This document shows positions 39,400-52,099 of a DNA stretch of 64,000 nucleotides, one piece after another. Source of the stretch: Epiperipatus broadwayi (Eukaryota; Onychophora; Udeonychophora; Euonychophora; Peripatidae); the NCBI GenBank assembly GCA_028023455.1, contig JAQFVV010006509.1, positions 803,529 through 867,528 of the forward strand, given 5' to 3'. The translations under genes and the position numbers were made by a program. A model generated the notes under the pieces. That model did not search any database, was not told the DNA's origin, and saw nothing but the letters and a program-made list of their open reading frames with translations. Each line of letters opens with the position of its first letter. Positions within the stretch are counted from its first letter, which is position 1.

Positions 39400-42119
39400 G
39401 CTGCAGTACTTCACTTTCTCAGCAAAACAATCTCTGACGGTTAAAATTAGAAAAGTGTTTCCGTTTTGATAATGGTGCTATCAATTAATTTGCAGTTAAA
39501 AATTGTTAGCGTCTTATTTTTTGCAAAAAAAAAAAAAAAAACGGAATATATTGTTATTCTTAAAAGAGTGAAAATTTTCTTTTAAAAAAATTACTAGTTT
39601 ATCTTCGAAGCTTAAATTCAAACGGAGTTTGGATCTCAAGGAAAACTTTCTAACCAGAATTTGATCAGAGTATTTACTACTAAGGGTGCTGTAAAAACAA
39701 TAAAGCAGGTGACAAAATTTTGCAATACCAAATTAATCAGCGATAGAGGTGGAGCTTTGGCACGTGCCGGACCCCAAGCCAAATAAAATGGGATAGCTAT
39801 TCCATTAGATGGAAAACTCCTACTTGAATGTTAAAATATACATTAATAAAGTAACAATTAATAAATAGTGATATTTATTTTTAGCGGAAATACAAAAATA
39901 TCTAGACAAGAAAACTTACTGCTTAGTTATTATCTAACTACTCTATCAAGAAAAAAAAATTACATTTTTTTCTTAAAGGTAAAAATGCTTTCTAATTTAT
40001 CACTCGATTTCTATCGCACATACACATTATATATATATATGAATACATCACTCGAAGTTTAAGTTGTGTAGTAGAAGATAACGAGATAAGTTTTTCTCTT
40101 TAGTATACTCAGACTGGATTCAAAAAGATGCGATTATTAATAAAAGCCTTTTTAAAAAAAAAAAAAAAAAAGCTTAGAAAAAAGAAGAAAGGACAATAAA
40201 CATCTGCTTCATTATTGATTTATCTATCACTTTAATTTATTAATAAAATTTTGGAAAGTAATTGGCGTCATTACTTATTGTAAAATAGTTAAATAAATGA
40301 ATATTCGGGCAATTGTTTATTTTGAAACTAGTATTATTTTATCATAAGTTTCAGTCAAACGTAAGTAAACATATAATATTTACATGTTTTATTTCTCCTT
40401 TCCAAACACATTCATATATTAATTTTGAATATGGATAAACACATCGAAAAAAAAAAATCAAATTTGTTGTTGAACTATTAGGAGAAAATAAAAATAATTA
40501 CTGGAAGAGGGGGGGGGGGATTAGTGTACTATAAAAGATAAAAGCATTATAATTGAAAGGTGGTTTAGAGAAAACTACAGTAGATAAATGAAAACATAAA
40601 TTAAAAAGAACTATTAAAAATCTGAAAAAAAGCGGAAATAAATAATATATTATTTTGATTTTAATAGAAAAAAGAAGAAGGATCAAATCGAAACAGTTAG
40701 CTGAATAAAAAAGTGAATCTACATTCAATTAAAAAATTATGATATATATATTCTTATTAGCTTATTGCTACATATTCATGGTGGGCACCAAAAATTATAC
40801 TCTGATCTGAGGATGCCAACAGTCATTATTTTTACTTGTAATTTTTTGATTTACTTTTTGGAGCAACTAATTTGTTTTTTAAGGCATGTAAAAAATATTT
40901 TACTTTATACTAATCAAGATAGATACAACTGAAGAAATCGTATTACTTATGTCTAGCTATTGCCTTGAGGTGATTATTTTTTGGCATCAGTATTATTAGA
41001 ACAACCTCCATTAGGTATTATACAAGAGCATAAATTATAATTTAGTGATGCATGAACTAAATTTATTTTCATAGGCAAATTTTATTAATTAAAGCAATAG
41101 CAAGGAATAGCAAGTAAGTCACCATCATTAAATATAAAATTTTATAACTTCATTTTAACTGTGTAGTTATGCATTTAATAATATATAAAAACACTTTATC
41201 ATACTTATGATTAGTTTCATTGCATATAAATAGTAATATTCGTTATATTTGAGGCAATGGGATGTTAGTAGTTTAATCAGCTAATTCAAAAAATTGACAT
41301 TTGCTTCAAATTTAATGGTTAACACAGGCTATTTCTGATAACAATTTCTATAAATCAGGTAAACAGCAGAGAATATTGCAGAACAACTTTCCCAATAACT
41401 TTCAAAGAAAAATAATGAAGAAAAAAAATTACTCAACAATCCTCCAATTTATAAGCAGTAAAGGTTTAGGGTATTTTTCATCAATGTTTTATCTACAGCA
41501 AAGAATAACTAGACTTTTTTATTCTGATCAGTATTAAATAATCAAATGGGTTGGATATGATTCATTTAACTGGAAAAAAATCCTAAGGCTGATTTGTAGT
41601 TGAAAACATTTTCAAATTAATCCAGTCTGAATTCGAACCATTGATCCACAAAGTCTCTGAAATGAATTATATATTTATATCATTTGCATAATCCCTTTTT
41701 AAAACATTTATTTCATGAAGACAATAGTTTATTTATTTATTTAAGTTTATAAATTATTGAGCTTGTATTGCAACATATATATAATAGAATTGGTTTTCTC
41801 AGCAGCTTTTGTAAAATTTGAGTACCAAAAAAGAAAATGGTGAGCTTTGATGTATGGGATTTGGACATATATTACTGCATATGGATTACCATAGATCTGG
41901 TATCCTTTGATTTGAGCACATTTTAAATGGATTTTACCCCCTCCCCTCTTCTTATTATAAATCTTATCTTTGATCGAAAATTTAAATAAATAATAAATTT
42001 TATGATCTTTAGAAATAATAATATAATATAATTAATATCAATTAATATGCAATTTTAGGAGGCAATAAGATCTGCAAGCTGACAGAGATATATATCAATT
42101 AAATATTGATATTTATATA
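39400..42119. other. AT-rich upstream flank of SoxC
   Basis: No gene is seen. It contains poly-A/T runs (39524-39540, 40154-40170) and an 11-G run (40509-40519). The open stretches at 39868-40062 and 40498-40728 show no domain. Confidence 0.55.
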
Positions 42120-42184
42120 ATGATGCTTAAAGATTTCATTGTTTTTTTAAATAATTTATGGTTTATATTAAAAATCAATGAAAC

Positions 42185-42399
<215 letters not shown>

Positions 42400-42439
42400 A
42401 TAACTATTGTAATAGTAATAATGTACATTAATAGAGAAA

Positions 42440-42575
42440 ATAATTAATCCTTAAATATAATATATATATATTATTTTATTCTTTCAAATTGAATGCATGT
42501 TTATGGTAGCCACACTGAACATGCATTTGTCATGAAATGTTAAATAATACATGTTTACATTTAAGGATTAATTAT
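42440..42575. repeat. 136-bp hairpin-like repeat
   Basis: The ends are a perfect 17-bp inverted pair, ATAATTAATCCTTAAAT (42440-42456) and its complement (42559-42575). Further in, GAATGCATGTTTA and GAACATGCATTT pair again. It is probably a small MITE. It lies between the TTA run and the 303-bp element. Confidence 0.75.
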
Positions 42576-42594
42576 ATATATATATTGGTATTTT

Positions 42595-42929
42595 GTCTAA
42601 ATTTATTTTAAAATGTAGCATTTTTTTTTATCCACTAATGACACCCAGTGCAACTCATATTAATCAATGGATGGTAGAAGGTTAATGATTGAATGTCTCT
42701 ATCTAGTAGCTACTCTTCTAATATCCTTAGACTAGTTTCTATCTTGTGGATTTAGTTTGGGAATATTGGATGAGTAGGCATTAGATAGGGATTTTGATCA
42801 ATAAACCTTCTAGCATCCATTGACTATTTGAACTGGGTAGTACTACCACATAAACATACTTTTAATAACACTTTGTGTAATTATAAGAAATGGTGATCAT
42901 ATGATGTTTAGTGGTCTAAATTTATTTTA
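42595..42929 (-). mobile_element. 303-bp short element flanked by 16-bp target duplication
   Basis: GTCTAAATTTATTTTA occurs at 42595-42610 and 42914-42929, flanking 42611-42913. At the left end is a T-run (minus-strand A-tail), so I orient it on the minus strand as a SINE-like retroposon. Its interior has an inverted pair around CAATGGATG.TAGAAGG (42658-42685 and 42797-42830). It shares the core CAGTGCAA....AATCAATGGATG and the end AAGAAATGGTGATCAT with the 32-kb element. No protein is encoded. Confidence 0.75.
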
Positions 42930-43095
42930 TTAATAGTAATATAACACATTAAAATACAGAAAATGCTTATATTTATATCAGCACAAAATTTTTTTATAGC
43001 AATAATTAGAACAATAAATCAAATTATCCAGATAATAAAAGTTTTTGGATTAGAAGTATTAGGATTAATAGTGGATTACCTGTGCTAAAACCTGA
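42914..43095. repeat. Dispersed repeat X
   Basis: This aligns with 51477-51550 and 51990-52095 in the same order. Shared features are TTTATTTTATTAA..A..AATGTAACA-like sequence, ATGYTTATATTTAYATCA, then AAAGTTTTTRRATTAGAARTRTT. No coding potential or clear ends are visible. Confidence 0.55.
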
Positions 43096-43384
43096 AAAGG
43101 TTAAGATCTACATTTATTCTATAATAGTTTTTCATTTAACAAGAATTTAAACTTTATTATATATGTATATAAATTAACTCTTCATTTACCTTGGGTAGAA
43201 CCAATGCTGAATGATGTATAATAATTTTGAGCTAATATAAAAATCTTAATATACAAATCATCAACAATTTCCTTCTCTAGTAAATCACCAGTCCACATCA
43301 AGTAATTTTTATAAATATTTGTAATGTTCAATTTAAAAAAAAAAACATTTTTATAGCCAGAATTCAAATAAAATAATTTTACAA

Positions 43385-46300
43385 CCAAAATATGTATTCA
43401 TTATCATCATCATTATCAACCATTATCAATCCACTGCAGGATGAAGGTCTCTCCAAGTTTAATCCATCTTCTCCGATCTTTAGCTTCTCTTCTCCACATC
43501 ACCCCTACACATTTTCTTATTTCATCCATCCATCTTACATGTGGTCTCCTTCTGGGTCTTTTACAATCTCTTGGAATCCAGTTTAAAATTTCAATTGTCC
43601 ATCTATTATCATCTCTTCTAGCAATATGTCCAGCCCAACTCCACTTCAATCTTTTAATTTTTTCAATGAGGTCAGTAACACCTGGTTGTTCTCTTACCCA
43701 TACATTGCGTTTTCGATCTCTTCTTGTTACTCCCAATATACATCTCTCCATACTCCTTTGAGTGGTCTGAAGTCTCTGTATTGATCTTCTATTAAGTGTC
43801 CAAGTCTCAGATCCATAAGTAAGAACTGGTAAAACACATTTGTTAAAAACCTTTCTTTTCAAACACATAGGCATATTTCCTTTTAGTATCAAGTTATTTC
43901 TACCAAAAGCACTCCAACCAAGTTTAATTCTATGATTAATTTCCTCTATTATGTTTCCATCTGTATTAATAATCTGACCAAGGTATTTGTAACTCTTAAC
44001 TTCTTCTAATTCATCATAATCAATCTTTATTTTCATATTTTGAGCAAATCGATTAAACATTACTTTAATCTTTTTAACATTTATCTTTAGTCCTACTTTC
44101 CTACTTTCATCTGATAACTCCTGCAACATTCCATGCAGCTCGGAAGCATTATTTGCAAAAACAACTACATCATCTGCGAAATCTAAATGACTTAAATAAT
44201 CTCCATTTACTTTCACTCCTTTAGTTTCCCATTTTAATCCACAAAATACTTCTTGCAGCACTGCTGTAAAAAGTTTTGGAGGTATGGAGTCACCTTGTCT
44301 TACACCTTTCTCAATGTTGACTTTCCCAGTATCATTATGTAATCTAATTGTTGCTGTTGCATTTTTATAAATATTCTTTAAAATATGACAATATCCTGGA
44401 TCTATACCTTGATGATCCAATGCTTTAATCACTGAAGAAATGTTTATAGAATCAAATGCCTTTTCATAATCTACAAATCCAAAACATAATGACAACTCAT
44501 ATTCATTTGTCCTTTCTATAACTTCTCTCAATACTTGAATATGATCTACTGTACTAAAACCACTTTTAAATCCAGCTTGTTCTCTTGGTTGGTGAAAATC
44601 CAAGGTTCTCTGTAGACGAGTTGTAATTATCTTGGTAAAAATTTTATATAAAACTGATAAAAGGCTGATGGGTCTGTAATTTCTAATATCTTCTTTATCA
44701 CCTTTTTTAAATATTAATATTATTACTGCATTCTTCCAATCATCCGGTACATCTTTATCATTTAGACATTTGGTATATAACTTTGCTAATATTTTTTCTG
44801 TTTCTTCACCTGCTTCTTTTAATATATCAATTATAATTCCATCATTACCTGGAGCCTTTCCTTTTTTCATACATTTAATTGCATTTCTCACTTCTTCATT
44901 TAAAATTCTGGGCAATTCGGAAGATGTAATAGATATAGGAGGTACTTGTTCTTTATTACTATATAATTCTTGATAAAAATCTTCTACCAATTTCATAATG
45001 TCATCCCTCTTTTTAGTAATAATTCCATCTTTTTTCCTTATTGCAGATATAAATTTCCTACCAATACCAAAATGTTGTTTTACATTCTTAAGACTTTTAT
45101 TTTCTTCTACAGCTGTTCTTGCTAGTTCACAGTTACACTTTCTTATATCATTTCCAACTCTTTTCCACACCATTTTACAAAATTCGAGATATTCAATTCT
45201 TTTTAATGCATCATTCTTGCATATCTTCATATTCCTTTATTTCTTCATAAGTTCTCTAGTCTCAGTAGAAATTTTATTAGTCAATTGCTGCTTTTTTCTA
45301 CCAGCTATCTTTGTTGCAGTTTTTAAAAGTGTATCAGTTATTTTCATATTAATTTCATTCAAATCTGAATCATGTTCAAAATCTACTAATACTTGAAACC
45401 GATTTGTAAGTTCTAATTTAAATTCATTAGAATGTTTCTGAAGATTAGGAATATCAACTGTAAATATAGTTTTTCTTAATAATTTTTGTCTCTCTAGTTT
45501 TACATTAACATGTATCTTACCCATTACTAATCGATGATCACTTCCTGTGTTAAATTTATTAAGAACATTACAATCTTGAAATATGTATTTCCTGTTAGTC
45601 AAAATATAATCCAATTCTGCTGTACCTTCATTTGTATGCTTCCATGTCCATTTCCTTCTAACATTTTTCTCAAAAAAAGAATTCATAATATAAAGTTTTT
45701 TCTTCTCTGCAAACTCCACAAGTCTATGTCCTCTCTAATTTCTATTACCATAACCAAAATTACCTACAGCAATTTCATCTTTCATTTGTTTACCAATTCT
45801 AGCATTAAAATATCCCATAACAATTTTAAAATGTTGTTTACTCTGATCAAAAGCCTTTTGTACATCCATATAAAAATCTTCTACTACTTCATCACTGTGA
45901 GAACTTGTTGGGGCATAAACCTGAATTATCTGCATTTGATATCTGCTATTAAGTTGTATAACTAATCTTGCCACTCTGTCTGATACACCATCAATCTCCA
46001 CAATATTGTTATTCCACTTTTTATTTATAATGAATCCTACTCCACTTGTATTTCCAATATTTGTGCCTTTATATTAGAGCATATGTCCACTTTTTAAATC
46101 AATTGTCTCTTCACCTTTTCTTCTAACTTCACAAAGTCCAATAATATCCCATTTAATATAAGAGAGTTCTTCTTCTAATTCTTGCAATCTTCCTTCACTT
46201 GAAAGTGATCTGCAGTTGTAAGTACCTAAATAAAAAGTCGTCATCAAATGGCAGCCTGGGTCCGCCTCCAGGATATTCTAGCACCCTCCGCCTTCGGCTA

Positions 46301-46700
46301 CCAACTGCTGCCTTGGTTGGTGACTTTACAGCCTCCTGGGATTAAGGGCCATGCTTTATTTTTGTCTGTCATAATTGTATAATTGGGAAAAATCTTTATC
46401 ATTTACACAAACATTCATTCTGCCTTATCAGGCACTGAGAAGAAAGACCATGGTGTTTCTTGATCTTAAACTCAGAGGTAAAAAGCCAATAAACTCACCA
46501 CACTGGCTAATGCGTGTTGGTGAGCAGCCCATCCATGTTCGTATACTATATGAATAAGCATATAGTAATAACAGCTGCAACGACAAGAACGTATGGAGTG
46601 GACATTAGGAATTTGCCCTGCTCGGTTCCTTTAAGGCCTCCAAGAGGAATCAAAGAGTCTCCTTTCAGTTAATAGCAAATTTCTCATCCAAAATATGTAT
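43385..46700 (-). mobile_element. Full-length RTE LINE with 13-bp target-site duplication
   Basis: The element proper is 43398-46687, about 3.29 kb, bounded by perfect copies of CCAAAATATGTAT (43385-43397 and 46688-46700). On the minus strand it has a ~440-bp, relatively GC-rich 5' UTR, one long ORF (46244 to 43416) and a very short 3' UTR. It ends in GAT/GATAAT repeats, typical of the RTE clade. Other copies of the family in the window lie at 20.75-23.93, 24.12-24.76 and 51.55-51.99 kb. Clean target duplications and an almost intact frame suggest a fairly young insertion. Confidence 0.93.
43416..46244 (-). pseudogene. RTE ORF (endonuclease + reverse transcriptase), three nonsense codons, no frameshift
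   Basis: This is a single frame of 942 codons. The start ATG (46242-46244) gives MTTFYLGTYNCRSLSSEG, the usual RTE endonuclease start. Endonuclease motifs are CEVRR, MGYFNARIG and SDHRLV (near 45540). RT motifs are [33 protein letters not shown] and [10 protein letters not shown] (catalytic Asp pair at residues 691-692, 44169-44174). The C-terminus has [10 protein letters not shown] and GHIARRDD...RPRRRP...W, as in other RTE elements. Three in-frame stops interrupt it: 46074-46076, 45735-45737 and 45237-45239. The longest open piece is 604 aa (43416-45230, RT). The endonuclease Asp of GDFNA is Tyr here (45810-45812); the 20-22 kb copy keeps Asp. As it stands it cannot make a full protein. Confidence 0.93.
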
Positions 46701-49630
46701 GTATATATATATGTAATTCATTATAACTTATTGATTATCTATTCAGTATGATAAAATAGATTTTAATTAACATGTTCAGATTCCAACTCCATCCTTCTTA
46801 TTTGAAAGAATCTTAGCAGAACTTTCTCCATATTTGAACATTATTTTTACAACTAGATCTTTTTTAACATATCATATACTAATAATCTTTATATTAATTA
46901 TTACAAATGTAAGTTTCCAAATTATAATTATTTTTAAAATTAATATTTAATCTTTGCAAAATAGGAAAGTAAATTATTAGATGGAACTTTTAACTATGAC
47001 AATGGCACTTAATATTATTGAATGTATTTTTTTCTCTTCAAAACATGTTTCTTATTTAAATTCCATTTTTGAAACTCAAAATAAATTTTGGGTTAGATAT
47101 AATTAAAAGGTAAAAATATATGTTAAAATTAAACATTAAATTTATTATTAAAATTATAAAAAAATATTCTTTACTGCTATTGACAAAAAGCCATTCTTGA
47201 TACCCAATAGAAATTGCTTCTGCTTTATTGTAACAAACTTTTTATGCCTTGTCATCTTAAAAATAACTATTTTCAAATAATATATAATTATAACACTTAG
47301 ATTTTGGGCTTAAAATAAGTATTTTACAAAACTACTTTATAAATAACCTTTAATATATGTAAAAAATTGCTCAAAAATTACAATTTTTTTTTTTTGAAAG
47401 TATTTTTTTTTTTAAATTTAAAATTTTTATTACTTGCCTTCAAGCTAAATAATCCACCAATCAGAAATTGTTGTTTTATTAAAATCAAAATGGAGCAGGT
47501 CTAGCTTCTTTTGTAAATGTAATTTCAAATAGGACCATCTGATGCTAACATCTTCAGATTTTTTTTCAACTAATTATTTTAAAATGATTTCTGCCCTAAA
47601 ATAAAACAGTATACAGTAATTGCAAAATAATTAAGAAAATATATATTATTGCAATGCCATCATATTGCCAAAACAAAAAAAGTATTTGATGTGGCCATAA
47701 CTATAATATATATCACTAAATAGCTCACTTGTTGGTAAAACTCACTTTCATCTCTTTTTTACAGAAAAGCAAAATACAACACACATCAAGTTATTGAAAC
47801 ATCAACTGGAGAAGACATTTTATTTTCTTACTTAGATATACATTCATATAATCTTTTAGCCACTATATTTTAACTTCATGGTAAACATTAATATTCTTGA
47901 TGTTTTATTTAAAAATAAAATAATAAAAAAATTCTTTAAAACATCCTTTTAGAAGCAAAAATTAAAAAACAAATTAAATTAGTAATTTAGCAAATAAAGA
48001 GGATAATAAACAGAGAAAAGGAAAGATTTCCATTTGGCCTGTAGACAAAAATGTATTTTTTATGAAGTAAAAAAGATTTTCCATTGCATTCATACAATTT
48101 TTTACACATTTTGTATAAAATATACATTCAAATAATCAAAATATTCTTTGAAATATTAAAAACCAAATTTTAATTACTTAAAAAAAAGAACAATAAGAAA
48201 GTCTCTGCAGTAATAGTTTCTTTTAACATACTATTATATTGGAAAAAACTTCAATGAAAACATTAATTTTTATTGGAAGACAAATATTTAATAATATTAC
48301 AATAAATAAATAAGTGAAGGAATTAACCTGTAAATAAATTTACAGTCTATTCAAAAAAATATAACCTAAGCATGGTTGTGTCATAATGCTTACTGGAAAA
48401 ATCTTTAATTTCATTTAACTCTTTAATTGGTCTCTGATAAATAAGAATATCCGTGAATATATTTCAATGTAAATTCTGAAATCTTTTATAAAATACTAAT
48501 ACAACTATTAACATATTTTTAAATAACAGTTGACATACATTGAAAGCAAAACATGACATTGAAATCAGATGATTGATTAATAACCAATAACCAATAATTA
48601 AATAATTAGTTGGGTTATCCTTTGAGTGACTACCTGAAAAGATTTAAAGACAACTTAGAATCTGAAAAAAAAACAGTGGAGAGGCATTTGCTTATTTTCT
48701 TAATTTACTTTACTATGTCACATTATTTCATCTTAAAAAGATAATAATGTTAAAGATTTTTTTAAAAAATATTTCTTTTAACACATTAAGCATGTTTTTT
48801 TGGAACCCATTAACTGAACTTTTTTGTTCATTTTTATCATATATTCTCTTTGGTTGTATTTTTCTGTATAAAAACAACAAATTATCCTTGATCAAATCCT
48901 ATTTTATTTAAATTTCTTTAATAAATCTATGTTCAAGTAATAAAAATAAAATAGCCACTCTAAAAATAAAAACAAATAGCAATACTGTTATTAGTGCAGA
49001 GACTTTTATATTAACTTTCATGAAAAAAATTATTTAATGAAAAAAGTATTTTTTCTCAAATCTATATGTTTTAGACAAATGAAAATATAGGTTTTGAAAA
49101 ATTAAAAATCAACTTTCTATTAAAAAAAAAACAATAAATTGACCAACAGTATGCATTTTTTGCCATCATATGAATTTTTAATAATTTGATTTTTCTTCTA
49201 AAAATCTCTTATATTTAAACAAAATCTACATGTAAATATCACAAACTTATTAAGAAATAATTATTTAAAAAAAATTAAAAAAACAAACAGTAATACAAAT
49301 AAAAAGTAGTCTAGATTGAGTATGTGAGAAATATATTTTTTTGAAGAGAATTTGATCTCTCATAAAACAATCACTTGAAAACCTGTGTTGTTGGCATCTG
49401 GATACAATAATTGCAACTAAAGTTTTGATATTTTAAATACTTTTAATAACAAGAAATCAAAATTAAAGTTCAAACTGTAAAATTAATTTTTAACATGTGT
49501 AGCCTTATTTTTTTGACATAATTTTTATTACACATTATTTTCTGAATAATTAATTTAATAAAATTATTTTTTTATAAAAAGAATTTATCATATGAAATTT
49601 TAAAAAATGTGTACAATCTGACTTTATTAA
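46701..49630. other. AT-rich intergenic DNA, no gene recognised
   Basis: I see no coding frame, RNA gene or recognisable transposon; A/T runs predominate. Confidence 0.6.
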
Positions 49631-49632
49631 TG

Positions 49633-50066
<434 letters not shown>

Positions 50067-50740
50067 TAAAATATTTTTTAATATTATACATATAGTATAT
50101 TTCATTATATAGTAATATTTTGGATAAATTAATGAAAATAAATTTAAAATTCAAATAGTAGCTTTTCCCTCATATAATCATGTAATCAGTGTTAGTGAAA
50201 TTTTATAGCTGGTTTCTAAGTTCCAATAATTTTCTATTTTTATAATTACTTCTGTCATCTATGGACAAAACTAAAATGTAAAATTTCTAACATTAAAATG
50301 GGATCTTTCAATGTAAAAATGTTTAAAATTATTTGTTTTTTGGTCAACAGCATAATAGTAATATGATGCTAAATCATGTCATTGTATGCAAATTATTTAT
50401 TAAGAAATAAATTATAAAAGAAGTAAAATATGTATATTAATTTTGTATGAATTGAAAAATGTATATTGACAAAATGTTGCATCATCATATAATAATCACA
50501 AACTAATTCTTTTGCTTTTTTACAATGCTATCTTTAGATTGTGTGGGAACTTGCTTTTTAGTGCACACACCAATACCATCTTGCAACAATATGTTTACTG
50601 CATTTAATATGTATAACTGGTGGTTTTTTAAATATGATAAAGTTCCTACATTTTGTGGCTTTTATATATATTAATTTAATATTTTTGTATTATTTAAATG
50701 ATTCTTATTTTTAGTTTGTATGATAAAAAGAAATTGATAA

Positions 50741-50835
50741 TTTTTTTTATGTGTCAAAGCATTGGCTGGGAAGCGAACCCCAGGATAACTGCTTGTAAGG
50801 CAGCTGTGCTAACCACTCGGCCACCAATGCTTGAC
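50741..50835 (-). mobile_element. tRNA-derived retroposon with 12-bp target duplication
   Basis: On the minus strand, a 72-nt tRNA-like body (50759-50830) has a perfect 7-bp acceptor stem (GCATTGG/CCAATGC). Box A is GTGGCCGAGTGG. The anticodon stem is GCTGC/GCAGT with loop CTTACAA (anticodon TAC, Val-like) and the T arm is GGGGTTCGCTTCCC. It is followed by a few bases and an A-rich tail (T-run 50741-50748 on the plus strand). AGAAATTGATAA flanks it at 50729-50740 and 50836-50847. Duplication plus A-tail mark a retroposed copy, not a resident tRNA gene. The T arm does not pair ideally, so function as a tRNA is doubtful. Confidence 0.8.
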
Positions 50836-51476
50836 AGAAATTGATAAATTTGGCTGATATTGTTCAACACTTAGAAACAAAATAACTGTGAGTAGGCCTT
50901 TATATAAAAAAAAACATTGAAAAAAATATAAGATATAGTTAATATAAAAAGAATATTAGAATTTTAAAAAAATACAACTTTACTTGAAACAAAATATTTC
51001 ACAAAAGTAGTCATTTTTCGTAACACTTTAGTCTACATTAATCTGACATCCTTGATTTAAAAACATTTTTGGATAATTTATCGAATTTCAACAATATCAA
51101 CCTACCCTAAATAAACATTCAATTTATTATCTATAGTGTTGCACACACTTATAAGTTCTATTCAACTGTGTATATTTTAAACAACTTAAGAATATTATTA
51201 GTCCAGTCAAAAATATAAGAAATTATATATGGTGGACTAGATTGAAATTAACTAATTCATGTGGTTATTTAGAATAATAATTATTATACTGATTTTTAAT
51301 TAAAGTTTAAAATTTATACTTGGGCTAATAATGGCATGATAATCTTAATCCCAATATAATATTTATTACAGTATTTATATAAAGTACGTATTGTTCTAAG
51401 TATCAGTTCAAGAAATGTGGTGCTTATAAATAAATAAATTGTAATAATTTTGTGTGTGTGTATATATATATAGTTT

Positions 51477-52095
51477 AAATTCATTTATTTTATTAAAAAC
51501 AATGTAACAATACATAATGTTTATATTTACATCAATACTAATTTTTTATATTATCACAATCATTTTCAATCATTATCAAACCACTGAAAAATGTAATCAG
51601 AAAAATTAGTGATCATATTTTTCTGTGATTCAATAAGATTGCAACATGACCTTAGAGATTTATTGATACAAAAAAAGTTTAAATTAACCTCCTTAAACAG
51701 GTAAATTTAACCTGTTCTTATTGTAGACTAATTAAATAGTCAATTATAACACTATAAACTGCAATTATAATTTTCAGATTGCATCCAAAGTATTACTTAA
51801 ATAATAAAAGTAATAATGCTCAAGGGATTTATAAGTAATCATTAAAATCGTTCAATACTTAGACATATGATTGTACCATTGCAGGAATAAGGTCTCCTCA
51901 AGTTTAACCCAGTTTTTCTGATATCTTACACCTTCTTCTCCCCAACATACCAGAAAACATTCTTATGTCATTCATCCATCTCAATTTTTTTTATATAGCA
52001 AGTTAAATCTTCAAATCAAAACAGTATTTCAAAATTTTGTTCAGTTAGTAAAAGTTTTTAAATTAGAAATGTTCGGGTTAATAATAGTTTACTTG
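51477..52095. mobile_element. Repeat X interrupted by an RTE 3' fragment
   Basis: Repeat X halves (51477-51550 and 51990-52095) flank RTE 3'-end sequence on the minus strand. Positions 51876-51988 match the RTE C-terminal end (compare 43431-43545), including CTTCTTCTCC and CATTCATCCATCT blocks. Positions 51553-51594 match its extreme 3' tip (ATCATTATCAAACCACTG). The two RTE pieces are separated by about 285 bp of other sequence. AATTTTTTATAT-like sequence at both edges may be the target duplication. Confidence 0.65.
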
Positions 52096-52099
52096 TATT

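Noticed and set aside
43441-43761. Plus-strand open frames over the RTE element (also 44998-45396 and 45534-45965)
   Set aside because: They are antisense shadows of the RTE ORF.
50759-50830. Functional tRNA-Val (TAC) gene
   Set aside because: It has a 12-bp target duplication, an A-rich tail, a T arm that does not pair ideally, and a degenerate sister copy at 59.6 kb. All point to a retroposed tRNA-like element.
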